A stretch of DNA of 64,000 bases from Flagellimonas aquimarina (GTDB lineage Bacteria; Bacteroidota; Bacteroidia; Flavobacteriales; Flavobacteriaceae), in contig NZ_QGEG01000001.1 of NCBI RefSeq assembly GCF_003149745.1, forward strand, positions 1,116,001 through 1,180,000. The letters run 5' to 3'. Both the position numbers and the translations under genes were made by a program. The first letter of the stretch is position 1, and the number at the start of each line of letters is the position of its first letter. Of the stretch, positions 26,646 to 35,234 are shown one piece after another. Under the pieces are notes generated by a model. It saw only the letters and a program-made list of their open reading frames with translations. It was not told the origin of the DNA and did not search any database.

Positions 26646-27785
26646 ATGAAGCTGAACAAAGCAGACATTCTTAAGGCATTAGAAAACATTTCAGCCCCAG
26701 GCGAAGGCCAAAATATTGTAGAAAGTGGTGCAGTTACCAACATACAGGTATTTGGAGATGAAGTTGAGGTAGATGTTACCATAAAGAACCCTAGTCTTCA
26801 AGCTAGAAAGAAAACAGAAGTGGAGATCTTAAAGATCATCCATAGAGAGGTTTATGAAAAAGCTAAGATCAAAATCAACCTTAAGGTTGATGCACCTTCA
26901 AAACCTAAAGTAAACCAGATTAAAGGAAACCCAATACCTGGCATTCAAAATATCATAGCCGTAGCCTCTGGTAAAGGCGGCGTAGGAAAATCAACAGTTA
27001 CGGCCAACTTGGCAGTTACCTTGGCTAAAATGGGCTTTAAGGTAGGGCTTTTAGATACGGATATTTACGGGCCATCTATGCCCATAATGTTTGATGTTGC
27101 TTTGGAAAAACCACTATCGATCAATGTGGACGGAAAGGCAAAGATGAAACCTGTTGAAAACTATGGGGTTAAACTACTGTCCATAGGGTTTTTTACACAA
27201 CCTAACCAAGCGGTAATTTGGCGAGGTCCTATGGCTTCTAAAGCCTTAAATCAAATGATTTTTGATGCACATTGGGGAGAACTTGACTTTCTTTTGTTAG
27301 ACTTACCTCCAGGAACGGGAGACATTCATCTAAGCATTATGCAATCATTACCAGTGACCGGAGCTGTAGTTGTGAGCACTCCGCAAGAGATTGCCTTGGC
27401 AGATGCTAGAAAGGGAGTTGCTATGTTTCAACAAGAAGCCATAAGTGTTCCTGTGCTGGGCATTGTTGAAAACATGGCATATTTTACACCAGAAGAACTG
27501 CCTAACAACAAATACCATATCTTTGGAAAAGATGGTGCCAAAAATTTGGCTGAGGATTTGGATACGCCGTTTTTAGGAGAGATTCCTTTGGTACAGAGCA
27601 TACGAGAAGCGGGCGATGTAGGTAGGCCAGCTGCAATGCAGACAGCTACACCTATAGAAGAGGCTTTTGAAGAACTTACTAAAAATGTTGTTCAAGAGTT
27701 GGTAAGGAGAAATACAGATTTGCCACCGACCGAAGCAATAAAGATTACCACAATGGCAGGATGTGCCGCGGTTAAAAAGAAATGA
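26646..27785 (+). CDS. mrp: Mrp/NBP35-family iron-sulfur cluster carrier ATPase
   Basis: A 379-residue P-loop ATPase that carries or helps insert Fe-S clusters. An N-terminal MIP18 (DUF59) domain covers about residues 5-85. The deviant Walker A is GKGGVGKST at residues 109-117. IWRGPMASKALNQM and DLLLLDLPPGTGD-type segments follow. The canonical CxxC near residue 280 of Mrp/ApbC is absent: the segment reads ENMAYFTPEELPNNKY, which I believe is common in Bacteroidota. A 4-base ATGA overlap links it to the NifU-like gene. Confidence 0.93.
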   Translation: MKLNKADILKALENISAPGEGQNIVESGAVTNIQVFGDEVEVDVTIKNPSLQARKKTEVEILKIIHREVYEKAKIKINLKVDAPSKPKVNQIKGNPIPGIQNIIAVASGKGGVGKSTVTANLAVTLAKMGFKVGLLDTDIYGPSMPIMFDVALEKPLSINVDGKAKMKPVENYGVKLLSIGFFTQPNQAVIWRGPMASKALNQMIFDAHWGELDFLLLDLPPGTGDIHLSIMQSLPVTGAVVVSTPQEIALADARKGVAMFQQEAISVPVLGIVENMAYFTPEELPNNKYHIFGKDGAKNLAEDLDTPFLGEIPLVQSIREAGDVGRPAAMQTATPIEEAFEELTKNVVQELVRRNTDLPPTEAIKITTMAGCAAVKKK

Positions 27786-28027
27786 TCATGACATCAGAAG
27801 AGATAAAAACCAACGTTGAGAAAGCCTTAGATGAAATTCGTCCATTCTTACAAAGTGATGGAGGGGACATTTCATTGATTTCCATAGATAACGATAGTTC
27901 TGTAAAAGTTAAACTTGAGGGGAACTGTATTGGTTGCAGCGTAAATCAAATGACTTTGAAAAGTGGAGTGGAAATGACCATTAAAAAGTATGTTCCCCAG
28001 ATTGAAGAAGTTATCAATGTTAGCTAG
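27782..28027 (+). CDS. NifU-like C-terminal domain protein (Nfu scaffold)
   Basis: An 81-residue protein consisting only of the NifU C-terminal (Nfu) domain. LRPFLQSDGGDI-type sequence is near the N-terminus, and the cluster-binding CxxC is GNCIGCSVNQ near residue 45. Such proteins assemble or carry Fe-S clusters. The ATG overlaps the mrp stop (ATGA), so translation is coupled; an alternative ATG lies at 27788. It pairs functionally with Mrp. Confidence 0.92.
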   Translation: MIMTSEEIKTNVEKALDEIRPFLQSDGGDISLISIDNDSSVKVKLEGNCIGCSVNQMTLKSGVEMTIKKYVPQIEEVINVS

Positions 28028-28096
28028 TCTGACAAAAATCATAAATCCTTCCTAGAACAAATATTAAGTTGCGCAGATATCTAAAAACGATTCTGA

Positions 28097-29155
28097 ATGA
28101 TTAAAACCGATATACTGATAATTGGAGCTGGCCCTACGGGTCTTTTTGCTGTTTTTGAGGCGGGCTTGTTACAATTAAAATGCCATCTAATAGATGCCTT
28201 GCCGCAACCTGGAGGACAATGTGCAGAAATATATCCCAAAAAGCCAATTTATGATATTCCTGGTTTTCCAGAAGTTTTAGCTGGAGAACTGGTAGATAAT
28301 TTAATGGAGCAGATAAAACCATTTCAACCGGGATTTACGTTGGGAGAACGCGCGGAGAAGATTAAAAAATTGGGAGATGGCTCTTTTGTGGTCACTACGA
28401 ACAAAGGAACCCAGCATCAGGCACCCATTATTGCCATTGCCGGAGGTTTGGGCAGTTTTGAACCAAGAAAACCATTACTGGAAAATTTACCCAAATTTGA
28501 GGATAAAGGAGTTGCTTATATGATTAAGGAACCCGAAGTATACCGAGATAAAAAAGTTTTGATAGCTGGTGGCGGGGATTCTGCCTTGGATTGGTCTATT
28601 TTTCTCGCAGACATAGCTTCGGAAGTCACCTTGGTTCATAGACGAAATGAATTTCGTGGAGCTTTGGACTCTGTAGAAAAAGTACAACAACTAAAAAATC
28701 AAGGAAGAATCAATTTAATTACACCATCTGAAGTAATAGGATTGCATGGTGATGAAAAATTGGAGAGAGTTTCCATCAAAAGAACCGATACTTCTGAAGA
28801 AATCCATTTAGAAGTGGACAATTTCATTCCCCTCTTTGGACTTTCACCTAAATTAGGGCCAATAGCAGATTGGGGCTTGGAAATTGAAAAAAACGCAATA
28901 AAAGTGGACAATACGTTGGACTATCAGACCAACATTCCCGGAATCTATGCCATTGGCGATGTGAACACATATCCAGGAAAATTAAAATTGATTTTATGCG
29001 GTTTTCATGAAGCCACCTTAATGTGCCAGAGTGCATATCAGCGCATTTTCCCAGATAAAAAATATGTAATGAAATATACCACGGTGGGTGGTGTAACTGG
29101 TTTTGATGGAAGTAAAAAGGAAGCGCCAAAAGCTGTAGTTAAATCCATTGATTAA
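28097..29155 (+). CDS. Thioredoxin-reductase-like ferredoxin-NADP reductase
   Basis: A 352-residue flavoprotein of the compact TrxR-like FNR type. FAD motif ILIIGAGPTGLF lies at residues 5-16. LPQPGGQCAEIYPKKPIYDI follows; the Cys is in this loop, and the CxxC of thioredoxin reductase is missing. The NADPH-binding motif is IAGGGDSALDW near residue 156. YAIGDVNTYPGK near residue 290 is the second FAD contact. The enzyme moves electrons between NADPH and a small ferredoxin, and the 2Fe-2S ferredoxin gene 52 bases downstream is the natural partner. Confidence 0.92.
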   Translation: MIKTDILIIGAGPTGLFAVFEAGLLQLKCHLIDALPQPGGQCAEIYPKKPIYDIPGFPEVLAGELVDNLMEQIKPFQPGFTLGERAEKIKKLGDGSFVVTTNKGTQHQAPIIAIAGGLGSFEPRKPLLENLPKFEDKGVAYMIKEPEVYRDKKVLIAGGGDSALDWSIFLADIASEVTLVHRRNEFRGALDSVEKVQQLKNQGRINLITPSEVIGLHGDEKLERVSIKRTDTSEEIHLEVDNFIPLFGLSPKLGPIADWGLEIEKNAIKVDNTLDYQTNIPGIYAIGDVNTYPGKLKLILCGFHEATLMCQSAYQRIFPDKKYVMKYTTVGGVTGFDGSKKEAPKAVVKSID

Positions 29156-29207
29156 GAAATAATTTATTTTATGTTATGCTGAGCACGTTGAGGCAGACAA
29201 ATAGGGT

Positions 29208-29540
29208 ATGAGCGATATAAAAATTAAGATTGTAGATCGGGATGGGGTATTGCATGAAGTTGATGCGCCAACGGATATGAACATGAACTTGATGGAGGTT
29301 GTTCGTTCCTATGAATTGGCTCCAGAGGGAACCATTGGAATTTGTGGTGGAATGGCCATGTGTGCTTCGTGCCAATGTTATATTAAGTCTGATCATTTGC
29401 TTCCTGAAAAATCAGATGATGAAGAGGCTATGCTAGCAGAAGCTTTTTTTGTGGAAGATAACAGCCGCTTAGGATGCCAAATCCATATGCAGGACAATTT
29501 GGATGGACTAGAAGTGGAACTGGCTCCAGAAGAACAATAG
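29208..29540 (+). CDS. Adrenodoxin-type 2Fe-2S ferredoxin
   Basis: A 110-residue ferredoxin. The cluster ligands fit the adrenodoxin/ISC pattern: Cys46, Cys52, Cys55 and Cys90 (C-x5-C-x2-C-x34-C); Cys57 is extra. The fold starts with KIKIVDRDGVLHEVDAP. It probably receives electrons from the reductase encoded just upstream and may feed Fe-S assembly (Mrp and Nfu are close by) or a monooxygenase. It is convergent with the HlyD-type gene, only 10 bases apart, with no terminator seen. Confidence 0.93.
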   Translation: MSDIKIKIVDRDGVLHEVDAPTDMNMNLMEVVRSYELAPEGTIGICGGMAMCASCQCYIKSDHLLPEKSDDEEAMLAEAFFVEDNSRLGCQIHMQDNLDGLEVELAPEEQ

Positions 29541-29550
29541 TTAGCGTATT

Positions 29551-30852
29551 CTAATTATATTTTAATACTTCGTTAAATTTGTAGAATAGCTTTTGGGCAA
29601 TACTGACATCTTCTGTTATTATTTCTGCATTGCCAATAAGCTCTTGATTAAATTTTAAATTTTGCCCATAAGAAGTCTTCATTCTGTTTGGCAAAGAAAT
29701 GTATACAAAGTAGTTTCCATCTGTATTGGGTGAGATAGATATGCTTTCAACAATACCTACTAACATGCCATATTGCTGGTAAGGAAAATTATTTAATTTA
29801 ATAAGGACTTTTTGCCCTACGGCTACCCTTCCTGCATTTTGGGAGGTTATGATAGATTTTCCAATAAGACCGGTATCATTTGTGGGAAGAATGGAAAAAA
29901 CTACTTCTCCTGTATTCACCTGTTGGTTGATGCCCCAAAATTGTTGAAAGCTTACAACACCATTGATTGATGAGGAAAGTGTATAATTATGTTCCCAATC
30001 GCGAACTGATTTTTTTAGTGCATTATATGATTGGGACAAATTTATTAGATACCGTGTACTTTCCTCCCTTTCATCTACTTCAGTGCTTTTAAATGCTTGG
30101 TTGGAAGAGGCTATGGCCTCTCGCATTTGAGAAATTGTAATGGCCATGGCACTTATGTTTTTTTGCATTTGGATGAACTCCAGTTCTTTGGTTTCATACT
30201 CTTTTTGCGAGATGACCCCCTTTGTAAAAAGCTCTTTATGTCTCTCAAAATCCGTTTGAAAAAGAACATACTCTTTTTCAAGTAATTGCTTTTGTTTAAC
30301 TTGGTTTACCAGCCTTATCTTCACCTCTGCCAAAGATTGCTTAGTACCTTCTAGTTTGTAAGTGTAGGGCTCTAGGTCTTTCAATAGCGAATAATCAACA
30401 TAACTTTTTTCAAAATTTATGTAGGCAACTTCTACATCGCCAAGTGCTAAATTGGTTGTTTTTTCCATAGGGAAGTAAAAATTACTTAAACTAAAATTTA
30501 GCGTGTCCAGAATGCTTTTTAGAAGTAAGACATCTTCATAGTTCGAAGTATTTTTAAGAATCACCAGTTTTTGACCGGATTGAACGGTATCTCTGTTCTC
30601 TATAAAAATAGTGTCTATTTGCCCAGAATATCTTGCGATGAGTTTTTCAGTGGGCCTTTTAGTGGTGACAATGACATTTGCAGAAACGTATTCTGGATAT
30701 TTGATAAGGAAAGAGAGGGTTAGAATAATACATGTGAATAAAAAAATTAAGGTAATGCCCCATCTAACAATCCATGATGGCGGATTGGTCAGAATTTCCT
30801 GAACCTCTTCAGATCTTAGGTTTATTGGTGTTTGACTTTTATTTTCAGGCAT
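29551..30852 (-). CDS. HlyD-family adaptor of a peptide exporter
   Basis: A 433-residue periplasmic adaptor. One N-terminal membrane helix (about residues 26-50, WGITLIFLFTCIILTLSFL) precedes the biotinyl-lipoyl half IARYSGQIDTIFIENRDTVQSGQKL. A long coiled coil (about residues 150-280) and the second lipoyl half plus beta-barrel (NGVVSFQQFWGINQQVNTGE) follow. I choose ATG 30852: it overlaps the stop of the C39 exporter gene by 8 bases, and GGAG lies 7 bases upstream. It should link the exporter to an outer-membrane TolC-like channel, which is not in this window. Confidence 0.9.
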   Translation of the reverse strand: MPENKSQTPINLRSEEVQEILTNPPSWIVRWGITLIFLFTCIILTLSFLIKYPEYVSANVIVTTKRPTEKLIARYSGQIDTIFIENRDTVQSGQKLVILKNTSNYEDVLLLKSILDTLNFSLSNFYFPMEKTTNLALGDVEVAYINFEKSYVDYSLLKDLEPYTYKLEGTKQSLAEVKIRLVNQVKQKQLLEKEYVLFQTDFERHKELFTKGVISQKEYETKELEFIQMQKNISAMAITISQMREAIASSNQAFKSTEVDEREESTRYLINLSQSYNALKKSVRDWEHNYTLSSSINGVVSFQQFWGINQQVNTGEVVFSILPTNDTGLIGKSIITSQNAGRVAVGQKVLIKLNNFPYQQYGMLVGIVESISISPNTDGNYFVYISLPNRMKTSYGQNLKFNQELIGNAEIITEDVSIAQKLFYKFNEVLKYN

Positions 30853-33061
30853 TTTGTTCTCCTTCCGTTTGCAGTTTTTCAAGCGCTAATTGATTCTTGA
30901 CCAAACTATAGTAGATACCTTTCATTTTAATGAGATGATGATGGTTCCCTATTTCTTTAATTTTTCCGCTATCCAATACAACTATCTGATCAGCGTTCAT
31001 TACAGTACTGAGCCTATGGGCAATTATAATGGCCGTTTTATTTTTAAAAAACGTACTTAGGTTTTTCATGATGACCAGCTCGTTTTTTGCATCAAGAGCT
31101 GATGTTGCCTCATCAAAAAATAGAAGATCCGGGTTTTTATACATTGCACGTGCAATAAAAATCCGTTGTTTTTGACCGGTGCTTATACCAATGCCTTCAT
31201 TACCTATTTTGGTATTATAACCTAGGGGCAATGATTCAACAAAGTCATGGATGTTAGCAAGTTTTACGCATTCTATTAGTCTTTCTTGATCAACAGTATC
31301 GACCCCTACGGCAATGTTAAAAGCAATGGTGTCATTAAATATATATCCTTCTTGCATGACAACTCCACAACTGGATCTCCATGCTTTATGTGAGATGGAT
31401 TCTAGATTATGATCCCCATATTTTATTCTACCGCTACTAGGTTCATAAAATTTTAGCAAAACTTTCAGCAATGTGGTTTTTCCGCTTCCACTAGCACCAA
31501 CAATGGCAGTGGTTTTATTTGCAGGTATTGTTAAAGAAAGTTCTTTGAGCACATTTTCATCATTACCTAAATACCTAAAGGATATTTTGTTCAAGACTAT
31601 GTCTTGATTGGTGTTGATATTCGTTATTAGTTGTTTTTCTTTGTTTTCTTCGTCTTTCTTATCGTGTATTTCTCCTAAACGTTCCAAGCTTATTTTGGCA
31701 TCTTGGGCCGCCCTTATGAATTCAACCAATTGGGTTATGGGGCCATTTAACTGGCCAATAATGTACTGTATGGATAGCATCATCCCCAGTGTAATAGAAC
31801 CTTCAATGACTAAAATGGCGGAAGTGAACGTTATGAAAATATTTTTTGCCTCATTGATAAATGATGAACCCACTCCCTGGGTTTGCTCTAAGGCTAAGTT
31901 TTGAATGTTAACCTTAAATAACCTTGCTTGAACAAACTCCCAAGACCAACGCTTTTGCTTTTCGGCATTGTTCATTTTGATCTCTTGCATACCACTGATC
32001 AATTCAATGACTGTGCTTTGTTCTTGACTTAGCTGTGAAAAGCGCCTATGATCCAATTCTTTCCTGCGTTTTAAAAAGAAAAGAATCCAAATTATATATA
32101 AGAGACTTCCAAAGGTGAAAATCAAAAAAATGGAAATGTTGTAGTAAATGAGCACTGCCCCAAAAACAAATAAATTGGCCATGGAAAATAATGTGTTCAG
32201 AGTAGAACCAGTAAGTAAGTTTTCTATTCTACTATGATCTTGAATACGCTGCATAATATCACCTGTCATCCGAGTATCAAAATACGCTATGGGTAGGTTC
32301 ATTAGTTTTATAAAGAAATCCGATACCAATGAAATATTGATTCTAGTGCTTAAATGCAACAATATCCAACTACGGAAAATGTCTACGCTTGAACGACCAA
32401 TGAAGAGCATTATTTGGGCAAAAAGAATGATGTAAATAAAATCAACATCTTGGTTTTGTATACCAATATCAACAATACTTTGGGTTAAAAATGGCACTAT
32501 AAGTTGAAGAATACTTCCTACAAGTAACCCAACACATAACTGAAGAATTAGGCTTTTATATTTAAATAGATATCTATAAAGGAACAGAAAAGATGTTTTG
32601 TCCGTGCTCTCCCATTTTTGCTTGTTAAACTTTGGAGTAACTTCTAATAACAAGATTATCCCTTCTTTGGTTTGGTCGTTTGCATTATTGCCGATCCAAT
32701 GGGATATAAATTCGTCTTTAGTGTAGGTTATGAGTCCATATGAAGGGTCAGATATATAAACGATATCTTTTTGGATTTTGTAAACCACTACAAAATGGCT
32801 TTTATTCCAATGGACTATTAAAGGTAATGGAGCTTGCTTTAGTTTTTCATAATTGGTTTTAAGTGCCAATGATTTAAATCCTATGGCTTCTGCAGCTTCA
32901 CTTAGTTTAAGCAAATTACTTCCTCCCCTAGTGGTTTCGGAAAGGAATCTTATTTCTTTTAATGAAATTAATTTCTGGTAATGTTTTGCAATAATTCGCA
33001 GACAAGTAGGGCCGCAATCTTTTTCATCGGGCTGTTTGTAGAAGGGAAATTCTTTTTTCAA
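30845..33061 (-). CDS. C39-peptidase ABC exporter for double-glycine peptides
   Basis: A 738-residue exporter that should cut a leader after Gly-Gly and pump the peptide out. The N-terminal C39 peptidase (residues 1-150) has all catalytic residues: Gln10 and Cys16 in KQPDEKDCGPTC, His89 in NKSHF and Asp105 in ISDPS. Six membrane helices follow (about residues 160-450). The ATPase has Walker A GASGSGKTT near residue 523, a non-standard signature ISTGQKQR in place of LSGGQ, Walker B LLFFDEATSAL and H-loop IIAHRLST. It follows the precursor gene at 33180-33359 after a hairpin, and is coupled to the HlyD gene. Confidence 0.93.
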   Translation of the reverse strand: MKKEFPFYKQPDEKDCGPTCLRIIAKHYQKLISLKEIRFLSETTRGGSNLLKLSEAAEAIGFKSLALKTNYEKLKQAPLPLIVHWNKSHFVVVYKIQKDIVYISDPSYGLITYTKDEFISHWIGNNANDQTKEGIILLLEVTPKFNKQKWESTDKTSFLFLYRYLFKYKSLILQLCVGLLVGSILQLIVPFLTQSIVDIGIQNQDVDFIYIILFAQIMLFIGRSSVDIFRSWILLHLSTRINISLVSDFFIKLMNLPIAYFDTRMTGDIMQRIQDHSRIENLLTGSTLNTLFSMANLFVFGAVLIYYNISIFLIFTFGSLLYIIWILFFLKRRKELDHRRFSQLSQEQSTVIELISGMQEIKMNNAEKQKRWSWEFVQARLFKVNIQNLALEQTQGVGSSFINEAKNIFITFTSAILVIEGSITLGMMLSIQYIIGQLNGPITQLVEFIRAAQDAKISLERLGEIHDKKDEENKEKQLITNINTNQDIVLNKISFRYLGNDENVLKELSLTIPANKTTAIVGASGSGKTTLLKVLLKFYEPSSGRIKYGDHNLESISHKAWRSSCGVVMQEGYIFNDTIAFNIAVGVDTVDQERLIECVKLANIHDFVESLPLGYNTKIGNEGIGISTGQKQRIFIARAMYKNPDLLFFDEATSALDAKNELVIMKNLSTFFKNKTAIIIAHRLSTVMNADQIVVLDSGKIKEIGNHHHLIKMKGIYYSLVKNQLALEKLQTEGEQNA

Positions 33062-33133
33062 AAAATTCTTAGTGTTCAGGATACGGGAAACGAATTATGG
33101 GGTATTGTAAAAACAGTTGATGCATAGCCAAAT

Positions 33134-33166
33134 AAAAGGGGGCTTAAAACATAAGCTCCCCCTTTT
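33134..33166 (-). terminator. Hairpin between precursor peptide and exporter genes
   Basis: AAAAGGGGG-CTTA (33134-33146) pairs with TAAG-CT-CCCCCTTTT (33152-33166): 9 bp plus 4 bp with a 2-base bulge. On the minus strand the stem is followed by TTTTATTT. It lies 14 bases after the precursor stop. In such loci a leaky terminator keeps precursor mRNA above exporter mRNA; that use here is inference. Confidence 0.6.
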
Positions 33167-33179
33167 GTGATTTGATAAT

Positions 33180-33359
33180 CTAATAGCAATAATTAACTGT
33201 GCTGCCTTGTGCAGCTGCACAATAAGTGGCAGCCATAGAACATGAAGGAAAATTGTAAACAACTTGACTCCAAGAAGCATTACATAATAAAGTAGCGCCA
33301 CCAGTAACTTTTTTTTGCTCGTTTTTTGATAATTCCGAACCTAAATTCAACTTTTTCAT
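33180..33359 (-). CDS. Double-glycine leader precursor peptide with four core cysteines
   Basis: A 59-residue peptide from ATG 33359 to TAG 33180-33182. Residues 1-21 form a typical leader: MKKLNLGSELSKNEQ, then hydrophobic Val18 at -4 and Gly20-Gly21. Cleavage would leave a 38-residue core (22-59) with Cys26, Cys40, Cys47 and Cys58, spaced x13, x6, x10. The core is Ala/Ser/Thr/Tyr-rich and uncharged: it has no Lys, Arg, Asp, Glu or His. Eight Ser/Thr (23, 29, 31, 39, 41, 45, 53, 54) are possible sugar sites. It lies between the GT-A-like gene and the C39 exporter gene. I judge it a real secreted peptide, bacteriocin or signal. Confidence 0.85.
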   Translation of the reverse strand: MKKLNLGSELSKNEQKKVTGGATLLCNASWSQVVYNFPSCSMAATYCAAAQGSTVNYCY

Positions 33360-33386
33360 GATATAAGAGTTTAAGGATTAATAACT

Positions 33387-33394
33387 TAAATGTA
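33387..33394 (-). promoter_or_regulatory. Possible -7 element of the precursor gene
   Basis: TACATTTA on the minus strand matches 7 of 8 positions of TAnnTTTG, 27 bases before the ATG. No good TTG is found at the right distance (ATG, 17 bases upstream, is the nearest match), so this is weak. Confidence 0.25.
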
Positions 33395-33482
33395 AGAAAA
33401 ATATTACAGAACATGATAGCGCCTGATAACAATTAACATTAATTTGATAATTAAACAGATTTCTAACATTTTATAAAAGACT

Positions 33483-33504
33483 CTCTTTAGGATTGATTAA
33501 AGAG
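33483..33504 (-). terminator. Weak hairpin after the GT-A-like gene
   Basis: CTCTTTA (33483-33489) pairs with TAAAGAG (33498-33504). On the minus strand it lies 36 bases past the GT gene stop and is followed by a T-rich stretch. The stem is AT-rich, so termination is uncertain. Confidence 0.3.
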
Positions 33505-33540
33505 TTGTTTGGTTTGTGAGTTGAGCGTTGTGGCTATTCG

Positions 33541-35142
33541 TTAAGAAATGGATAGTATATTTTCAAAGGCGAATCGTTTTAGAATGTCAAAAATTAGCTG
33601 TTGATATTTCGGGTTTTTAACGTCGATATCTTCTTCAAAATGGGTTTTCGCATAATTTAAAATGTTTAAAGCAGATTTAGGAGCTTGCAAATATTCGATC
33701 AGTATGGCGCCTAAATTGTCATGGAATGACTCGTGTATTAATAAATTGAGTAAATCAAAACTTAAGGTAACCACATAAGATGTTTCAGGATCATGCTCTA
33801 TAATATCCTTGAAGTTATCTTCGTTCAAAAGACTCCAATTTCTCTCTAACTTTAAGAATTTAACCTCTTCTTTTAAAGCGAAGATTTTCTCGGTCCAATT
33901 GGAGTCCATGGAAAAGGAAGATATTTTTTTATAGTGTCTTGATTCCACATTATATAGATCATCCTTTTCGATTTTGTTGAGTAAGTGCTCAAAACAAGAT
34001 ACTCGGTTCAGTTCCAAAGTGAATATTTCTTTTAGCGAATATGGGACATCATTTGCTTCAATTCGTGATAAGAGTTCTTTTGGGTTATCTATTTTTTCGT
34101 GGGCGTATGGTTTAAGACAAAAAAGGGTACGTATAAAATTGTCGCTGAAACTACCTTTTAGCTTATTTATGTTTTTGATATTTTTTCCGCCTTTACCTAA
34201 AAGAGAATCCTGTAGGCTTTTCTTGTCTTTAATTTCTATATGATTGTAAAACTTAAGATTGAGTTCAATATTCTTGCTCCTATATAGGTTCAATATGCTA
34301 TAATAGGTTTCCGGAAATTCCAATTGTAGCCTTCTAGCTAAATGATTCATTACGTAAGAGATCTGCTTGCACCCACCTACCGGATGAATCATGGGGACGT
34401 TAGGGACATCAGCAAACCTCCAATAATCTAAATACAAAGGGTGGTCCACTGGTTCAGGAAGATAATATGAAGTTGTTATACCTTCTTGCTCCGCTAAATA
34501 AAACAATGATATTTGCTCTATAAGCATATTAAGGCGGCCAGTATTAACATTGTGTAAACAGTTTGCATTTTTACCGATTATTTCTTCCGCCTGTTTACAG
34601 TATCTTTTAATGAAAGAAATGTTGGTTCCTCCAAAAATTCCTGCATTGCTAGAGAAAATATCTTCCTTAATGTTAACATTTTTTAGGTGAGGAGGTACAA
34701 ATTCGAAATGTTCTTCCATTTCATCCAGAATCTCTTTGTTATAAGGAAGATTTATTTCAGGATTGGATGCAATCAGTTCTGATTGCATTAGGGATTTGGG
34801 TAAAGGGTTCCATAAAAATATATCGCCATCAATGTGTAAAAAAGGCTCCTCTTGAATGCTGTAGGTTTTAATTTTAGCTAAAGCAAAAAGCTGGTGGTTG
34901 ATTTTAAAGTCACTATTAAAAATTATATGGACCTTGGTATAGGGCAGTTGCAATTGATCTACCAGAATAATTTTTCCAACTTCATCCGTATACAGCTCTA
35001 TTTCGTCGTAATATCTTCGTAATAGCAAAACGTTAAGTGCCCAAGACATCCAATTGTATTCAGGGAAACTCCATCCTGCATTTAAAGATAAAGGTTCTTC
35101 ATTTTGACTGGAATTACTCCAAAAGGTTTGTATTAGTCTCAT
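33541..35142 (-). CDS. GT-A-like putative glycosyltransferase (possibly DUF6734) of the peptide locus
   Basis: A 533-residue cytosolic protein without signal peptide or membrane helix. The first 270 residues look like a GT-A fold of the GT8/glycogenin type. HIDGDIFLW gives a D105-G-D107 metal motif (DxD), SSNAGIFGG near residue 165 is the usual acceptor-side segment, and MIHPVGGCK (His253, Gly256, Lys259) fits the GT8 HxxGxxK motif. The C-terminal half (about 290-533) is helical and unrecognised. I believe it belongs to DUF6734 but cannot verify this. Its position upstream of the precursor gene suggests it modifies that peptide. Confidence 0.72.
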   Translation of the reverse strand: MRLIQTFWSNSSQNEEPLSLNAGWSFPEYNWMSWALNVLLLRRYYDEIELYTDEVGKIILVDQLQLPYTKVHIIFNSDFKINHQLFALAKIKTYSIQEEPFLHIDGDIFLWNPLPKSLMQSELIASNPEINLPYNKEILDEMEEHFEFVPPHLKNVNIKEDIFSSNAGIFGGTNISFIKRYCKQAEEIIGKNANCLHNVNTGRLNMLIEQISLFYLAEQEGITTSYYLPEPVDHPLYLDYWRFADVPNVPMIHPVGGCKQISYVMNHLARRLQLEFPETYYSILNLYRSKNIELNLKFYNHIEIKDKKSLQDSLLGKGGKNIKNINKLKGSFSDNFIRTLFCLKPYAHEKIDNPKELLSRIEANDVPYSLKEIFTLELNRVSCFEHLLNKIEKDDLYNVESRHYKKISSFSMDSNWTEKIFALKEEVKFLKLERNWSLLNEDNFKDIIEHDPETSYVVTLSFDLLNLLIHESFHDNLGAILIEYLQAPKSALNILNYAKTHFEEDIDVKNPKYQQLIFDILKRFAFENILSIS

Positions 35143-35234
35143 TAATAGCGAATTTTGAAGGAATATTATATTTAGGAAAAATAGTACATTTAGATAAGTA
35201 TTAGGACTACATTTTTATTTTTTGAAGCTGGAAT

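Noticed and set aside
33095..33301. 68-residue minus-strand frame overlapping the precursor gene
   Set aside because: It is in another reading frame from the peptide at 33180-33359, lacks a signal or leader, and runs through the terminator-like hairpin.
33361..33540. A second precursor peptide upstream of the first
   Set aside because: The only minus-strand frame with ATG is about 21 codons, without a Gly-Gly leader or a Cys-rich core.
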